In this document: one piece after another, positions 21,989-34,945 of the stretch
How the letters are laid out: every line of letters begins with the position of its first letter
How positions within the stretch are numbered: the stretch's first letter is position 1
Source of the DNA: Pisolithus tinctorius
Lineage: Eukaryota; Basidiomycota; Agaricomycetes; Boletales; Pisolithaceae
Direction of reading: 5' to 3'
DNA length: 64,000 nucleotides
Assembly (NCBI GenBank): GCA_024663395.1
Contig: JANFAH010000026.1
Coordinates: 558,001 to 622,000, forward strand
Translations under genes and position numbers: made by a program
Notes under the pieces: generated by a model
What the model saw: the letters and a program-made list of their open reading frames with translations, nothing else
Told to the model about the DNA's origin: nothing
Databases searched by the model: none

Positions 21989-24572
21989 TCACATCCGGTC
22001 AATAGCAATCAGCAGATCATAATTAATCTCCTGGCTGACAACCGAATCAAGCTTGTATGCCGGATGCGACCTTACAAAGCTTCGTATCCATGTAGCGGGC
22101 GTTTGCAATGTACCTTTGTAGACATCAGCCATCACTAGGACCAATCTATCAGATGGCCACAGACCATCGGCACGACCACGAACGAGACCAAGATATTTGT
22201 CAATTTTCTTTCTTTCAACTGGAGTCAGTTCCAATGTCCCGAGATAAGCATCCACAAGTCCCAGCAACCCTGGGAACGTAGGCCCCTAAACCAAGTCAAT
22301 GCCTTCCTTCCCCACGGATGGTCGGCCAAAGAATACCTTTCCACAAAATATTTCTTTGATAGACATCTCCTCATATTCATCTTCAACCGAGCCATCGTCA
22401 GTGGTCGAAGGACGTGCGAGCGTTGGAAAGCAGTTCCTTAGTTTTCGTTCTTTCGTTTGTGTGGCCATACCACAATCACCGCATTCACTAGGGGTAGATG
22501 ACCCGGATGGAGATAAGCCGGTAGCTGGAGTGGCGTATCCCTGTGGAACTACGTTTTTGCGGAAGAAAAAAATTTGGGTACGCGTTGCATCTCGCTTCTG
22601 AGCCTTCTGCATGTTCTCATCTACCTAAGCACTTGTCAGTTGTACAAAACCTAGGCAAATCCTGGAGTTATACCTTCGAAATAGGAACATAGAAATTTAA
22701 TTTGAAAGCTAATATGGCCCTGGAAAGCAGAACGATGAACACCGCGAATGCAGCATTTTCAAAATCCGTCATTTGTACTTCCATGGTGCGAAACTCGACA
22801 CGCCAGCCCATGGAAGAGCCAGGAGGAGGGGGTTTAAGTCGGAGACTTTGCCAATTCGTGGAATGTATATTCTTCAAGAAGCTTTAATGTGACGCTAGGA
22901 CTAATGAAGGGTCAATCACCTCGAAATGGTCAACGCTAGAACTATCATCTTGGTGAATCGTTTCAGAGAATATGATGAGAGGATCACAGATAAACAGATG
23001 TGCGATATGCTTTGAAAGCATTTCGTCGACACCTTCCGCTTGACTTCAAAAGACGCGCAAGAGAAACTGAAGCATGACCACACACCATGACTGAGCAAGC
23101 GATCTTTAATAGCCTCATCATAGGGTACGACAGTGTCATTATACGCTGGCTTATTGGCCCATTCGGAAGAAATGTATAGGGAAACGTTGTCGTATCGGGA
23201 TTTAGGAATGATATATCTGCTGTTCTTCAACGGCTGAATGGCGTAAGCAAACCGACAGAACATAAAAATGTTCGTCCACCTCAAGTCCGCGTTCTTCCCG
23301 TGTTCGGTCATCCATGATCCCCACAATAGCGTTCCAGCGGCAGTCCACATCCGCAAGATACCCGCGCCAAATCGGGCTGGCTGCTGTGAGTGCTAGCTAT
23401 GTAAAAACACAGGTGTTGGAACATATTCCAGAATTATCGGTTTCCATACCATAAGGGGGCCAATCGGAATCAGGGCATCGTACATCCGCCGTGCTCCGTT
23501 CACGCTACAACACTGGAATGTAAGCTGCAAACAACAGCAACCTGCTCCAAACCCCATTGCGTCCATGTATATGTGGTCTATCAAGGCTGCGCCATTCTTA
23601 GCTTCTGCAGAAGGGTAAGCAACCCTTAATGACCCGAAAGAGGATCTTACCAGAATCCTCTGGGTATATGTCACGTTGCCATGGTATGGTAGGATCAACA
23701 AAAGGCCGTGGTGTTCTTTCATCCTTAAATATTGGGAGATTGGCGACAACCTTGGATCCCCTTCGATTTCTTATGTTGACAGTGAGGGTGCTGCTCGGAG
23801 AATAAGGTACAAGAGAATGACATCACAAAGAATACTGACGAGAATCGTGCGTGAGGGTGCGCGATCTCTTCAGGTAAAAATAGACTGCGACTGGACTTCG
23901 CATCTTTCGGGTCATAATGTGGTTCTGTGAACACGTCAACGGTACCCAAACGTGGGAACGATGTCAGAGTGAGCAGGATTTCGTTTTTCTTCAGATGATT
24001 TCGCGCCAGCGTGCGTCTTGTATTCCCTGGCCTCAGCGACGTAGGACGATTGGAGTTGCGCAGGACGTACCTGTAGCGCATGTTTGTTTCCATTGAGAGG
24101 AGACCTGCAATCGAACCCGCATAAGGGGAGCCAGGAGTAGACTCCAGCATAAACCTCCCATACTCAGGGTGAAATTTGGCTACAAGTGTACTGGAGAAGA
24201 CATGAGAAATGCGTTCAAGCAATGCATACTAGCGCTTACGATGGAGAGGTGTCGTTAGAAAGTGTTCCGACAATTTTACCGAGTTCTTCCAGAGTTTCTG
24301 CTTGGCGAAGGGAAACCTTTGCTTCCTTCTTTTCATCATCGACCACAACCACCATATACTCGACCTTACGAACAAATCCATGAATGTCAGTGCGAGTGAG
24401 CGCAGCGAACGGCATAAATTACCTCGTCGCCCCACAAAAGTTCATCGCCAGTACGATCTTTCACCCTGTGCCAGGTATGAAGGAATTGAGTGATTCCATG
24501 GTCTCTGACATGATCTGCGTGATCCTTTGTCTCTTCCCAGGTAAGTGGTGTCCCGAGGCAGAGCAAACCCAT
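21989..24572 (-). CDS. GSH1: Glutamate-cysteine ligase (gamma-glutamylcysteine synthetase), eleven exons
   Basis: Minus-strand exons 24572-24423, 24364-24240, 24190-23840, 23790-23651, 23604-23450, 23396-23280, 23233-23086, 23032-22920, 22871-22674, 22624-22337 and 22285-21989 sum to 2,082 nt (693 residues plus stop), close to the usual eukaryotic length. Family hallmarks are restored across introns: [14 protein letters not shown] at the N-terminus, [71 protein letters not shown] then [10 protein letters not shown], and the C-terminal [10 protein letters not shown]. It catalyses ATP-dependent joining of glutamate and cysteine, the rate-limiting step of glutathione synthesis, in the cytosol. 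Introns are 46-58 nt with GT-AG ends. No lesion visible. The assignment is secure from the many invariant blocks. Confidence 0.95.
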
Positions 24573-25399
24573 CTTGCGCGAGTGATAGCAACGGTGACAG
24601 CGCTTCGAGTTGTTAGCCGAATTTCAGCAGTATTCCTTCGTAGCGGTGAGTATGGATCGGCGACTGACCGTGGCAGCGATGGTGGATGGGTAGGAAAACG
24701 CGTGCTTTTATGTTCAACAGCTAGGGGGTCATACTGCGGTCGTAATAGTGCACTTAACATTCAATATGGACTTCGGGACTGCCTATTGCCGGGCGCACCA
24801 AGATACCCAAAAAATATACAATGATAATGCACGATACGGTGTACCTCGAGGCCGTTATGAAATCATCAGACGGCTCCAATAGTATATAGGAACTAGGCAG
24901 GTAAGTTACCGTCAACTCACCAGCATTGTTTGGTAGTCGAGAGCCTATCAGAGGGACAGGGAATGACGGAATCGCGGTCACAACCAGTCAGTGACGGGTT
25001 AAACAGGTTTAAACCATTTATTCGCTTCCTGCCGGGCCTCAGGAGGGAACGATTGGGCGCATCTACAAAATTAAATGCTCGATGAGCAGACTGATTCGGT
25101 ATAGGTCAGGTTTAGATTACCAAAGGTCCTTTTATAGGTATATTTTTTGCAAACCAGAATTCCAACAGATCGGGGAGAGATCGAGCACAATCTTATCATA
25201 TCATTGTGTCTACTAGTACACAGCTATGTATCTACATAGAACTTGGAGTAACCAACGATTCTCCCCGCCGGAAGACCAGTGGCTTAATGTATTCTATGAA
25301 GAAACTCATATCTTGACTAATATAGTGTATGTAATTTGAGTAAATTTTGCAGAATAACTGTGAAGAAAATTCAGTGGCCTTGTATGTTCCATCTTGGTG
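24573..25399. other. Upstream region of the ligase gene; right limit of CpG-normal gene space
   Basis: No gene supported. It should hold the ligase promoter, but I cannot point to a specific motif. CpG dinucleotides thin out from about 25,300. Confidence 0.45.
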
Positions 25400-25680
25400 T
25401 TCCATCAATGATGAGTGAACACACTGTAAAAAGTAAAATCACTAAAATCAAATGTCCAAATCACTTTTAATGAGTGTCAGAGCAGCTGAAAATCAGTGTC
25501 AGTCATTGAACTTCAGTGTTTTTGTGTGATGCTGAAGTGCCCATTTGGCCTACTAAAAATAGTGTCCTAACCACTGAAGAATAAGTGTTTCTATCATTGA
25601 AAAACGGTGTCCTTTTCATTGAATCAAAATGTTCTATGTGCTGGTTAACAGCATGTAGTACTACCATCTACTACTCTGGT
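25400..25680. repeat. Degenerate short-repeat tract (AGTGT and CATTGAA words)
   Basis: Loose tandem recurrence of AGTGTC/CAGTGT and CATTGAA words, for example at 25,472-25,510 and 25,585-25,625, with irregular spacing. No coding frame. It marks the change from gene space to the CpG-poor transposon region. Confidence 0.4.
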
Positions 25681-25748
25681 ACGCTCTAAGGTGATTATGT
25701 AAGCAGGCTAGACATTGCATCAGGGGTTTACACTCACCAACTTTATTT

Positions 25749-26036
25749 TTAGGACAAGTGGCCTGGCTCTGTCTTGAACTTAGGACCATCAAGGAACTGG
25801 GGATGATACATTACCACTGCACCACCAGTGCCAGTGCTTGCAATCAGAGGTGCATCTTTTCTACTTAGCCACTCAGCCAAATTTGGAATCTTGCTTCTAA
25901 CTCCAACAGCCTGGAGTTCACTGCAAGTTGGCAATTCTTGGTAGTGAAGGCACATAGCATAAGAAGAATATAGTCTACATGTGGGAATGCAGTTAGCTTG
26001 TTGCTTCTCTTCTTCACACTCCCACTTGTGCCTCAA
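25749..26036 (-). pseudogene. Fragment related to the duplicated unknown gene near 5,445
   Basis: A 95-residue frame (KWECEEEKQQ, CIPTCRLYSSYAMC, SELQAVGVRSKIPN, TGTGGAVVMYHPQF). Its first half resembles the coding-like tract at about 5,445-5,560 (KWEYEEEKRQ, CIPTRRLYSQYA), and SELQAVGV resembles ELELQAVCG at 5,670. The fragment lies in CpG-poor sequence while its relative lies in CpG-normal sequence. It may be a mobile gene piece. Function unknown. Confidence 0.45.
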
Positions 26037-26138
26037 GGCTCAGCTGAGCTGCACACTGGTCTCTTGTTTCTTTGCTATGCCCAAACCAACTAATAACCCT
26101 CATTTAGCAGTCCAATCAGATTTCACCTCTGAGAAATA

Positions 26139-26886
26139 CAGTGGCTCAAAAAAGTGTCCCAATGTTGGGTGATTTTGGAATGATTTGAGATTTATGAGAG
26201 AACCAGTAGGAATCAGTTCAAACTCCTGCAGGACCAAAAGTAGCACTAACTGTTTCCTTGACAACAAGGAATTGTTCATGCAATTTGGTTGCCATGACAT
26301 TGAGATATAACCATTTTAAAATGTCATGTCATTGGGACACTTTTTTGAGCATGATGTTGTCAGTCATTATTTAGTAAATAACATAAGGATTTGACAACTT
26401 TTGGAGGATGTTTTGCTTCAATCTTGCCTTATTATGTGATGTACATAATCCTGAGCCATAAAAGAGGCTTGGTGCACACTCAGCTAACCCTACTCCACCA
26501 TGAGATGCATTTTTGCCTCTGCTAGAGCAAATATCGATCTTCTTTCTGAATCTGGCCTTTCTGCTCATCAAATATCCTCTAAAACTGGTCTGGGAAGCTC
26601 TACTGTGGCCAGGGTTGTCAAAGAGTTCCAGCCAGATGAGGAAAACCTCAAAATGGGACATCCTTACCAGCTTTCTTCTACTAGCAGAAGGGGAATAGTC
26701 TCTAGTGTGACCTCTGGAAGAACTGAAAATGCCATCCAGGCCAGGTTGCAGCATGCAGACTCTGCAAGGCAGATTTTGTTGAACTCTACTACAGTTGACT
26801 TGCTCATAATGCAAGAGGTTGTAATGTATAATTCTCATATTGTATTGACTTTTTGTCAGTCCCATTGTGGGCAGCAGGGAATTTAG
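26139..26886 (+). mobile_element. Truncated Tc1-like DNA transposon
   Basis: Begins after TA with CAGTGGCTCAAAAAAGTGTC. A second, inverted copy of this terminal sequence lies at 26,330-26,350. The transposase start at 26,500 (MRCIFASARANID) encodes a helix-turn-helix DNA-binding region (SGLSAHQISSKTGLGSSTV) like that of the transposase at 43,645. Homology stops near residue 110. No catalytic domain or right terminal repeat is present next to it, so the element was cut before or during the arrival of the pogo-like sequence to its right. Confidence 0.7.
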
Positions 26887-27056
26887 AAAATTTTGGATAA
26901 TGTATACTGTATTGGAACAGTGTGATAAATATACATTATGACATATCCAATTTGGCAGGATGGGACAGCTCATTGTCTGACAACACATGGTCCTTCAATT
27001 GGATACTTAATGAATGCAATCTGAGATTAAGGTTACAGTAATTACCAACATCAATG

Positions 27057-28620
27057 ATGCCTTCTGAGAAGCACAAACCAGGAGTCCACAATCCCCACCA
27101 GGACAACTGACCTGCAAAGAAGCTGAGAAAGGCACTGGATGCTGCTCTGAGCCCTGCTACTTCTGCTCAGCTGGCACAGTCTACCACACAGTCAAACCTC
27201 ACTCTCAGTGACTGGATGATTGTCTTTGCTTATGTTGATGCTCACCCAGCTCTTCCACAAAAGCAAGTTGTTGAGCACTTTTGGACCCTGAAGTCAGGGG
27301 TTCTTGTCTTCACACAAGCAACTCTATCATGTAAACTCCATGGCCAACAGACATTAAAAGCTTGCATTAACCACAATCCTAATGCATTGTCTTCAAAGCA
27401 CCCTTGTATTGTAACCAGACCAGATGTAGAGTGAGCTGTCATTCTTTGGGTTTACCAAATGGAGAACAGGGGTGAGACAGTGTGAGGGCCCATGCTTTGA
27501 GAGAAGCAAGCCAAGTTCAAAAAGGAGTTCAATGTACCAGAGAATGTGAGGCTGCTTGGAGAAGGATGGATTCCATCTTTTTGCAAGGCATACAATCTTT
27601 GAGAGCACAGGAGTCATGGCTCAGTTGACTTAGAAGCAGTTGAAGCAGCACAGGCTTGATTTCACCCAATATTGGCTAAGTTCACACCAAGAGATCACTT
27701 TAACTTCAATGAGACTGGTTTCTTCCCCTAGTAAGTCATACTCTCAATTATTGCTGACCAATTGCTGATTAGAAGCTACTGTCAGTGCTCCACCTGATCG
27801 AGGTCTTGCCACAAAGCAGATGAGTGACAAAAAGAAGGAAAAATTCCACCTCACAATTGGCCTTGCTTGCAATTCTGATGGTAGTGAAAATTTAGAGCCA
27901 TTCTTTATTGGAAAATTTGGAAAGCCTTGCTGTGTCAAGAACTTGACCCCCAAGCAATGGGGATTTTATTATTGGTTCAACAAGAAAGCTTGGATGATGG
28001 CTGCATTATTCAAGGAGTAAGTCCCTTACCTTATCATTCAAAAATCGAAATATATTAAACTCCTATTTATTCATTAAGGTGGGTAAAGAAATTTGACCTC
28101 AGAATGAAATGGCAAAACTGTTATGTTTTGTTATCAATTGACAACTTCCCTGGCCATAAAATCAATTACAAGCCTACAAACATCAAGATCAAGTTTTTCA
28201 AACCAAATAACCTCATTTGTACAACCTTGTGATGCTGGAATTATTTGTTGCTTCAAAGCTATTTACCACCACAATTTTTGTGCCCACACTGTTGAACTTG
28301 ATGAAGCAGGCACACAAGAAATTTTCAAGATTGATCTCCTTGAAGCAATGTTAATGGCAAAGTCTGCATGGAATGCCATCTCACAAGACACTATCAAGCA
28401 CTGTTGGGACCACAGAGAAATTCAGCCATGAGTTCATTGTTACCTGTGAATGAGATCTGCAAAGTTGCTGACTCTCACACCAATGCTGGAGAAAGCCCAA
28501 ATATGCAGGCCACATCAAGTTCACATCCAGTTCATGCTGATTCCACCAGGTGGCAAATTATTTGTGAATTTGTGACAACAGAAATGAACTAGCCTGAAGC
28601 AGAGGCTCATTTGGAAGCTT
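27057..28620 (+). pseudogene. Pogo-like (CENP-B-type) transposase, 5' part
   Basis: The frame from 27,057 (MPSEKHKPGVHNP) continues with several in-frame TGA/TAA stops. It contains a DNA-binding segment (LTLSDWMIVFAYVDAHP then VVEHFWTLKSG) and the DDE_1 catalytic region: FNFNETGFF, where Asn replaces the first Asp, LACNSDGSENLEPFFIGKF, SIDNFPGHK with the second Asp, and the CDAGIICCFKA block. A GT-AG intron at about 28,016-28,078 joins E-WVKKFD. Transposases of this type cut and paste into TA sites. The gene is interrupted at 28,620 by the old LINE and resumes at 35,182. Confidence 0.75.
28607..28620 (+). repeat. Target-site duplication of the old LINE (left copy)
   Basis: TCATTTGGAAGCTT is repeated exactly at 35,168-35,181, immediately after the far end of the LINE. 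Confidence 0.85.
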
Positions 28621-29254
28621 TTTTTTTCATTGCTTTAAGTGCTTGAGGGTCTAGTGACCCTATGTTGTACTATACAGTTGCGGTATTAGCTTATCTAGTA
28701 TGGCCCCCTGTGGCCTGCCTGATCCCACAAGTGAGTGAATGCCCTGGTGGCAGGGCCTTTGGCCCCCCACCAGTCCACTGTTCCTGCCAGCCATTTTAGA
28801 CACTCTGCCTTGGAGTGGGTAGGCTTAAGACTTGTCTAGATGCTAATCTAAATCTACACTAATTCAGCTGCTGTTTGGGAAAGCTGATAGAGAAGGCAAT
28901 GCATTCTTTAGCTCTGCTGATTGAAGACCATTTTGTGGAGGCTGCATTTTGCAGTGGTGATGGTGCAGTGATGGGGTGAGTTGATTGGGGAGCTTTGAGA
29001 ATGGGTGCAGCTTTTTTAGCCAATGGGTTTGGGGTCTGTTGGGACTGATGGAGCATGGTGCTGGGGACATGTGTGAGTTGGTCATATGGGGGGATGGGGA
29101 TGTGGGTGTCATGGCTGTAGATGGTGGTGTGGTGAGGTGTGGGATGGGATGGGAGGGTCTGGGTACACTCAGCTGGGTAGTTGCTTTTATCTGTGCTAGG
29201 GCTTTAACTGGTGTCTCATTTGCTTTTGAGTACCTCACTGAATGTTTCCTGTAG

Positions 29255-32200
29255 TCATTTCATACCTGTCATGTATTTGAGGAGATGGGGTTGCACTTTT
29301 GCATTTGATAGGATGTAAGATAGCAAGCTGGTGTCCCTGCTGAGGGCATTGCAGAGGATGTGTCTCTCCCTGTCATATCTGGGGCATTGGAACAGGAAGT
29401 GATTGGCATCTTCCAGGGTGGTTTTGCTGTACTGCAGGCACATGGGTGTGTTGCTGCACTTGAAGCGGTGTAGGTGTTTGTTGAGCAGGATATGGCCTGT
29501 GTGGAGTTGGATGTACAGGCCTGACTGTCTTTTGGGGAGTGAAGCAGTTAGTTTCACAAAAGTGTTACCAGGTAGGAAGGGATCCCCACCACTCATTGTT
29601 CCAGAGGACTTTCAGTCTGGTGGTGTGGGTTTGTTTCAGGGTTGATATGCTGAGGGGTAGGCATTCTGCTAGTGCAGGTGGGAGTGCTTCTGGCAGGCTG
29701 GTGGACTTGTCTCCTTTTGCTGCTAGTTTTGCTTCTCTGTCTGCTAGTTCATTTCCTTCTATTTCCATGTGCCTGGCTATCCATTGCAGTGTGATGTCTT
29801 TTCTTGACAAGCAATCACTTTTGCATAAGTCTTGTATCATTGACCTAAAGTGCATGAGTAGATAATGCCTGGGTTTAGCTGATGGTCACTCACTGGATTG
29901 GATGACTGCTTGGTTGTTGGCAAGTATTGAGGCTGGGAAGGTTGCTTTGGCATTGGAGGTCAGGAGGTGGGCTGCTAGGAGCAGGGCTGTTGCTTCTGCC
30001 TTGAAGACTGTGTGCTCTGATGTGCTACATAGTTGGTAGTGTAGCATGGTGAGGTGTTGATAGTCTACATACAATACAGCTATTGTGCCAACCCCCTCAC
30101 TTGTGCATGACCCATCTGTGAACACCAGGGTCCAGCTTTTGATCTTTGTGAAGCTCTTGACTGCTTCCTTTTTGTTTGGGGCTATAGTGGTTGCATGTGT
30201 GGGGAGGGTGCTTGGGGGCAATAGGCATGGGCAGATTTCTTTGATGGCTCTTGGGTTGACTTCTAGGTTGTGAAAGAGGCAATGTAGTGCCATGCAATGT
30301 CTTTTTATGTTCCTTTTTGCTGCTCTGTTGATATGCTGACATAGAGGGTGTGTGTCTGGTAGTGACACCAATTGTAAGGATGCTCTGTATAGTGTGTTGA
30401 ATGAGTTGGGGGGCTGGGAGGATATGTGCATGTGCTAGTAGGGCATCTGTGGGCATGGTTCTCATGGCACCTGTGGCTGCTAGGATAGCCATTCTTTGGA
30501 TTGTAGTGATGCATGCTGTTACACCTTTTGAGCCCTGTGACCTGGAGGAGTGGTCCCCAGCATAGGAGGGGCATAGCCACACTGATGCAGCATAAGTTAC
30601 TTTCAGTATGATGACTGCCTGGTAAAGTTGGCACATCAGTTTCATGGGGATGCCCCACAAGGTTGCAGAGAGCCTTCAGAGTAGAAGGGCCTGCTTTGTG
30701 CCTTTTGCTGAGGCTTGTGCTGCTTGTGTTTTCCATCTTAGTTCTTGGTTGAGCATTACACCTAAGAATTTGTGAGTACTTGACAGGTTTATAGTGGTAT
30801 CTCTTAGCATTAGTGGTGGTCTGGGTTTGTTGCAGTTGAGCATGAAGTCCATCAGTGCAAACTTGCTGGTTTCAAAGTGGGAATTGTGGTCCTTGGACCA
30901 GGTGTAGGCACCGCCTTCTTGTTCCATCATGTCATGTAGGACAGTGTGGGTTGCTGCGAAGGTTTTGCCAATAGCTATGAAGGCAGTGTCATCCACAAAG
31001 GCCAGCATTAGTTCATTTTTACCTTTGGCTGTGTCCACCAGGTCTGAGCTGTAGATTATGTAGAGGATCATTGATAGTGGGTCTCCCTGGCCTATGCCAT
31101 TGTTGATTTCAAACCAGTCAGATTTGTAGTCATCAAAGCATATCTTAGTTTTTCTGTTGGAGAGTAACCATCCTGTGTAGTCCATGATCTCCATGGGTAG
31201 GCTCCACTTCTTCATGTTGTGTAACAAACGGTCTGTGACAGCATTCAGGAATGCCCCTTCTATGTTGAGGAAGAGTGCAGAGACCACTTGCTTTTGTCTC
31301 CATGCATGTTGTATCATAGACTCTAGTAATACTAGTGAGTCTTCAGTTGAACAACCTGGCCTGCCACTGAAGTGTGTGCCCAGGAGTAGCTGGTGTTTCT
31401 CAAGGATGTAGGATGTATTTTCTGCTACAATTGCTGAGAGGAGTTTTGCAGTGGTGTTGAGAAGCACAATAGGGTGATAGGCCTTCAGCATGGTGTAGTC
31501 TGCTTTTCTGGGCTTGTGGAGGATTACCATCGTTGATTCCCTCCAGGGGTTGTAGTAGGTCTTTAGCATGAACACTGTATTGAAAAGATGTAGTAAGTAG
31601 CTTGTCAAAATGGGAGATTTTTGAAAGACAATGTCCAGCACTCTGTCAGGCCCTGGGGTCTTGTATGGGCTGAGGTTTTTGATTGTGTGTGTGAGTTGGT
31701 CCTTTGTGATGGTTGACCACTGTGCCTCCAGCATTGGGTACCTGTAGTCTTGTGGTACTGAGGACTGGGGTGGGGGGGGCAGGAAGAGTGCATTTGTGAA
31801 GGCTTGGCTCTTGTCTTCATTGGTGTTGAGTGTGGATGTGACTCCATTGTCATCTAGTTTCTTGAGTGTTGACACATGGGCTTTGCTGCCATCTCCATAG
31901 GGGTTGGACAAGTATCTGTTTGCTATCCATAAGTCGTTGCTGTTTGCCTCCTTGAGCCAGTCCCTCCAGTGACTCTTTTTTGCTGATTGAATGGCTTTGT
32001 CATACTCCCTGGCTTTCATCCTGTGATGGCTATGACTGGGGTGATCATGTATTGCACAAAAGGTGTGTGATGCTTTACTTAGTGTTTTTAGCTTGTTGCA
32101 CATCATTGTCAGCTCCTTCATCCACCATCTTTTCCTGTGAGGGTGTGGGCATGTCCTCAGGACCTCTTTCTCCATGGTCCCGCACAGGGCTTCCTCTATG

Positions 32201-33111
32201 CCTCTGGCTGTTCTCTGGAACTCATACTCACTGATGATGGCCATTGGGGGGCCTATCTTCATTAGCTCAGCTTTGAGTGATTTGTTAAACTTCTTCCAGT
32301 TGACCTCCCTGAAGTTGCAGAGCAGGGGTGTCAACAAGGGGGTGAGGGTCATGTCTATCAAGGTCAGTATCAGGAGGTGGTCAGTGTTGGGGCCACAGTC
32401 CTCTGGGCTGGTGTTGCACTTGAGTAGGTCTGCTAGTATTGACTCCATACAAAAGATGTTGTCCAGGCATGTCCAGTTTCCTGATGAGGAGGACTGGAGC
32501 ATGGGTGTGCCCTTGGGTAAGGCTTGGACCATGCCATAGTCCACCACCAACTCCAGCAGTTTGTGCACTGACTTGATTGCAGAGGCCATGAAAAGGTGAT
32601 GATTGCATTCTTTGTCCCACATGGGGTGGTGTCTGTTGAAGTCTCCTACTCAGATCATACTGTCATTGTCCTCCTTTCTGATGTCCCTTATGTTCTCTGT
32701 CAGGAAAGACCCCATTCCCTCCACCATATGGTTGTGCTTGCAGTCATTATACACATTGAACAGTGTGTATGTCCCTTTTGTCATTCTCATCCTTGTGACC
32801 ACCACATCTGCCAATGGGAAGTCAACCTGCTCCCAAGTGTTAGTGCTAACCTTTGAGTTTATCAGGGTTACTGCTCAAGGCTTTATGCCCTGTGCCAGTT
32901 TCTTCATCAGGTATACTACCCTCCAGCGAGAGTTTGCTCTGGTGTTGCTGAGTTGGTTGACTGGTGGTTCTTGTAGTGCGATTATGTCCCATTCTTCTGC
33001 TAGTTGGCTGTTGATTAGTGAGTGTAGGGCTATGTGTGATGTATTAAGGTTTTGTTGCCAAATGAATAGTTTAGTTATTGCATTGTCTTGTGTGTGGTTT
33101 TCAGACATCAT
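29255..33111 (-). pseudogene. ORF2 of the old LINE: endonuclease, reverse transcriptase, RNase H
   Basis: Homologous along its length to ORF2 at 63,412-59,474. The longest surviving piece is 648 codons (32,622-30,676). Visible: WQQNLNTSHIALHSL and GDFNRHHPMWD (APE-type endonuclease), LSPYKTPGPDRV, LFLNIEGAFLNAV, NGIGQGDPLSMI and FVDDTAFIA (reverse transcriptase), FTDGSC and EGNELADREAK (RNase H), and a terminal Cys/His cluster. Several stops are TGA where the young copy has CGA or TGG, plus frameshifts around 30,430-30,680 and 29,590. LFLN replaces LFLD at the first catalytic Asp. Confidence 0.88.
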
Positions 33112-33235
33112 TGGGGGTAGGGTTGGGGAGTGATTCTGCTAGTGGGGGTACTGTCAGGGTAGGCTGGGAGCTGGGGTGGGGAGGTAGGGGATGAAGTAAG
33201 GCTTGGGCATGAGGGGGTGGGCCTCCTCTGCCCCC

Positions 33236-34945
33236 TCATATCATGTTGTGCTGACTGCACTTGGGGGCATGAGTACAGACATTCATGGCCTCACCTAGGG
33301 TCAGCTGCCTCAGCTGTCCCTGGGTGGCAAGTTGGTTTGGTGGTGGTCTGGTCTGTTTGATGGGGTCTAGGGAGTATGGAGGTAGATCTACTTGTGTCCA
33401 TTCATCCATTGTTGGGAAATATGGCATTCTGTTCTCTGGGGTGTGGTCATATAGTGTGTTGCAGCATCTGATGAAGTCCGGGCATTGTCTGTCATTGCTG
33501 GGGTGGGTGTTGTTCTGGCAGTTAATGCAGAAGGCTGTGAGGGAGTTGCATCCTTGCATGTGATGTGGTTGGGTGCATAGGCCACAGGTGTCTTCAGTTT
33601 GTTTGCAGTCCTTTGCTAGGTGGCCTATCCATTGACATTTGAGGGACCAGACTGGTTCCCTTTCATCTTTGTATGGGTGGAGTCTATCCAGCCCCCAATA
33701 GAGGCCATCCCTTAGGAGGTGGTTGGCTGTTTCAGGTGTGGTGATGAAGGCGAGAGCATGAGCTACTTTCTGAGTGGGTGAGCATTTAGCAGGGTCCTTG
33801 ATCCATTTAATGCACAATATTGAGCCAGTCAGGATGTTGTTCTCATTTTCCATTTCATGTAGGGTACCAGGGTTGTCTAGCTTGGTGGTGACAGGGAGGA
33901 AAGGGATGACTATACTGTATTGCCTGTCCTTGATCATGGCCATTCCTCCTAGTTTCTCCAGGAAGGTGGTCCTGCTTGGCATATCTCTGATCCATGCTGC
34001 AGACTCCTGGCTGTTGAGCTCTAGTAAGATGCAATTGTTGTATAGACAGGTGATGGACTTGAGTTGGAGGCCTGGGCCATCCATGCAGTCAACCACATCA
34101 ATAGCTTGTTTGATGAGGTCGATGGATGTTTCTCTTCTAGTTGTGTTGTTGAGGAGCAGGTGGTCACTGTTAAGTTCTATTAGTATTTGCCTTTCCTTTA
34201 TGGCTGCATGGGCCCTGGCATGCTCTGAGGTGGGGCGAGTTCCTAGTGGAATTTGGTTCAGATTAGCTGTTGCCAATGTGAGGGCATCCCTGTAGGATGT
34301 GGGGAAGGGAGCTGGGGGGGCATTGGACCTGAGGAGGTTTTTTACTTCTTCTAGTGCTGATTTGACTGTTCCTACATCATCAGTGAGGCTTTGTACCTTG
34401 CCTTCCAGATGGTCGATGCTTGAGTGGGCAGGGGCATTGGATGGCTGATCAAAGGATTCAGTGATCCTAGCATTGAGCAGTTGGGCATTTTCATTGGCTT
34501 TCTCATTGATCTTCTCTAGGTTGTCAGCAGCTGCTAGTACCCTTCCTACATGGGGGGAGATTGCAATCAGTACTGTGCTATTGAGTTTATCTGTGACTGC
34601 CCTGGTGATGGAGTTGGCCAAGGCCAGTACTGTAAGTTCTCTGATGAGGAATGCCATGGCATGTATGATTGATCATAGTGTGTTGTTGATGCCTTTGGCT
34701 TGTGATATGTAGAAGAGCACCTGTGAGATATGCCCTGGCATTACTGGTTCTCCATGGATCATGTACACTTGGTCTAGGAGGGTTCTTGCTGTTTCCATGT
34801 CTTTGATTTCTGCATCTGGGTTGTTGACAATATCATCAAGTGGTATACCACTGCTTCTTGTGATTTTGCCAGGTGGGGCCACACCCAATGTACAGGGTCC
34901 CAGCAGGAGACCTGATGTGGCATGGGAACCTGACCTCAAGGACAT
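33236..34945 (-). pseudogene. ORF1 (Gag-like) of the old LINE
   Basis: One frame from 34,945 to 33,236 with a single internal TGA at about 34,673. It has a coiled-coil-like region (NLEKINEKANENAQLL), a nucleic-acid binding middle part, and a C-terminal series of zinc knuckles (CQWIGHLAKDC, CGLCTQPHHMQGC, CINCQNNTHPSNDRQC). The end PENRMPYFPTMDEWTQV matches ORF1 of the young LINE at the right edge (PENRMPYFPTAEEWTQV). Such proteins coat element RNA and act in reverse transcription complexes. Confidence 0.82.

Noticed and set aside
25760..25832. tRNA-derived SINE or tRNA-like sequence on the minus strand (TGGTGCAGTGG resembles a box A, GTTCAAGAC a weak box B)
   Set aside because: The same bases lie within an open protein frame (TGTGGAVVMYH) related to sequence elsewhere in the window. 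Box B is degenerate and no cloverleaf pairing is convincing.
33285..34295. Plus-strand ORFs over the old LINE ORF1 (92 and 173 codons)
   Set aside because: They are antisense shadows of the zinc-knuckle ORF1, whose homologue exists at the right edge of the window.
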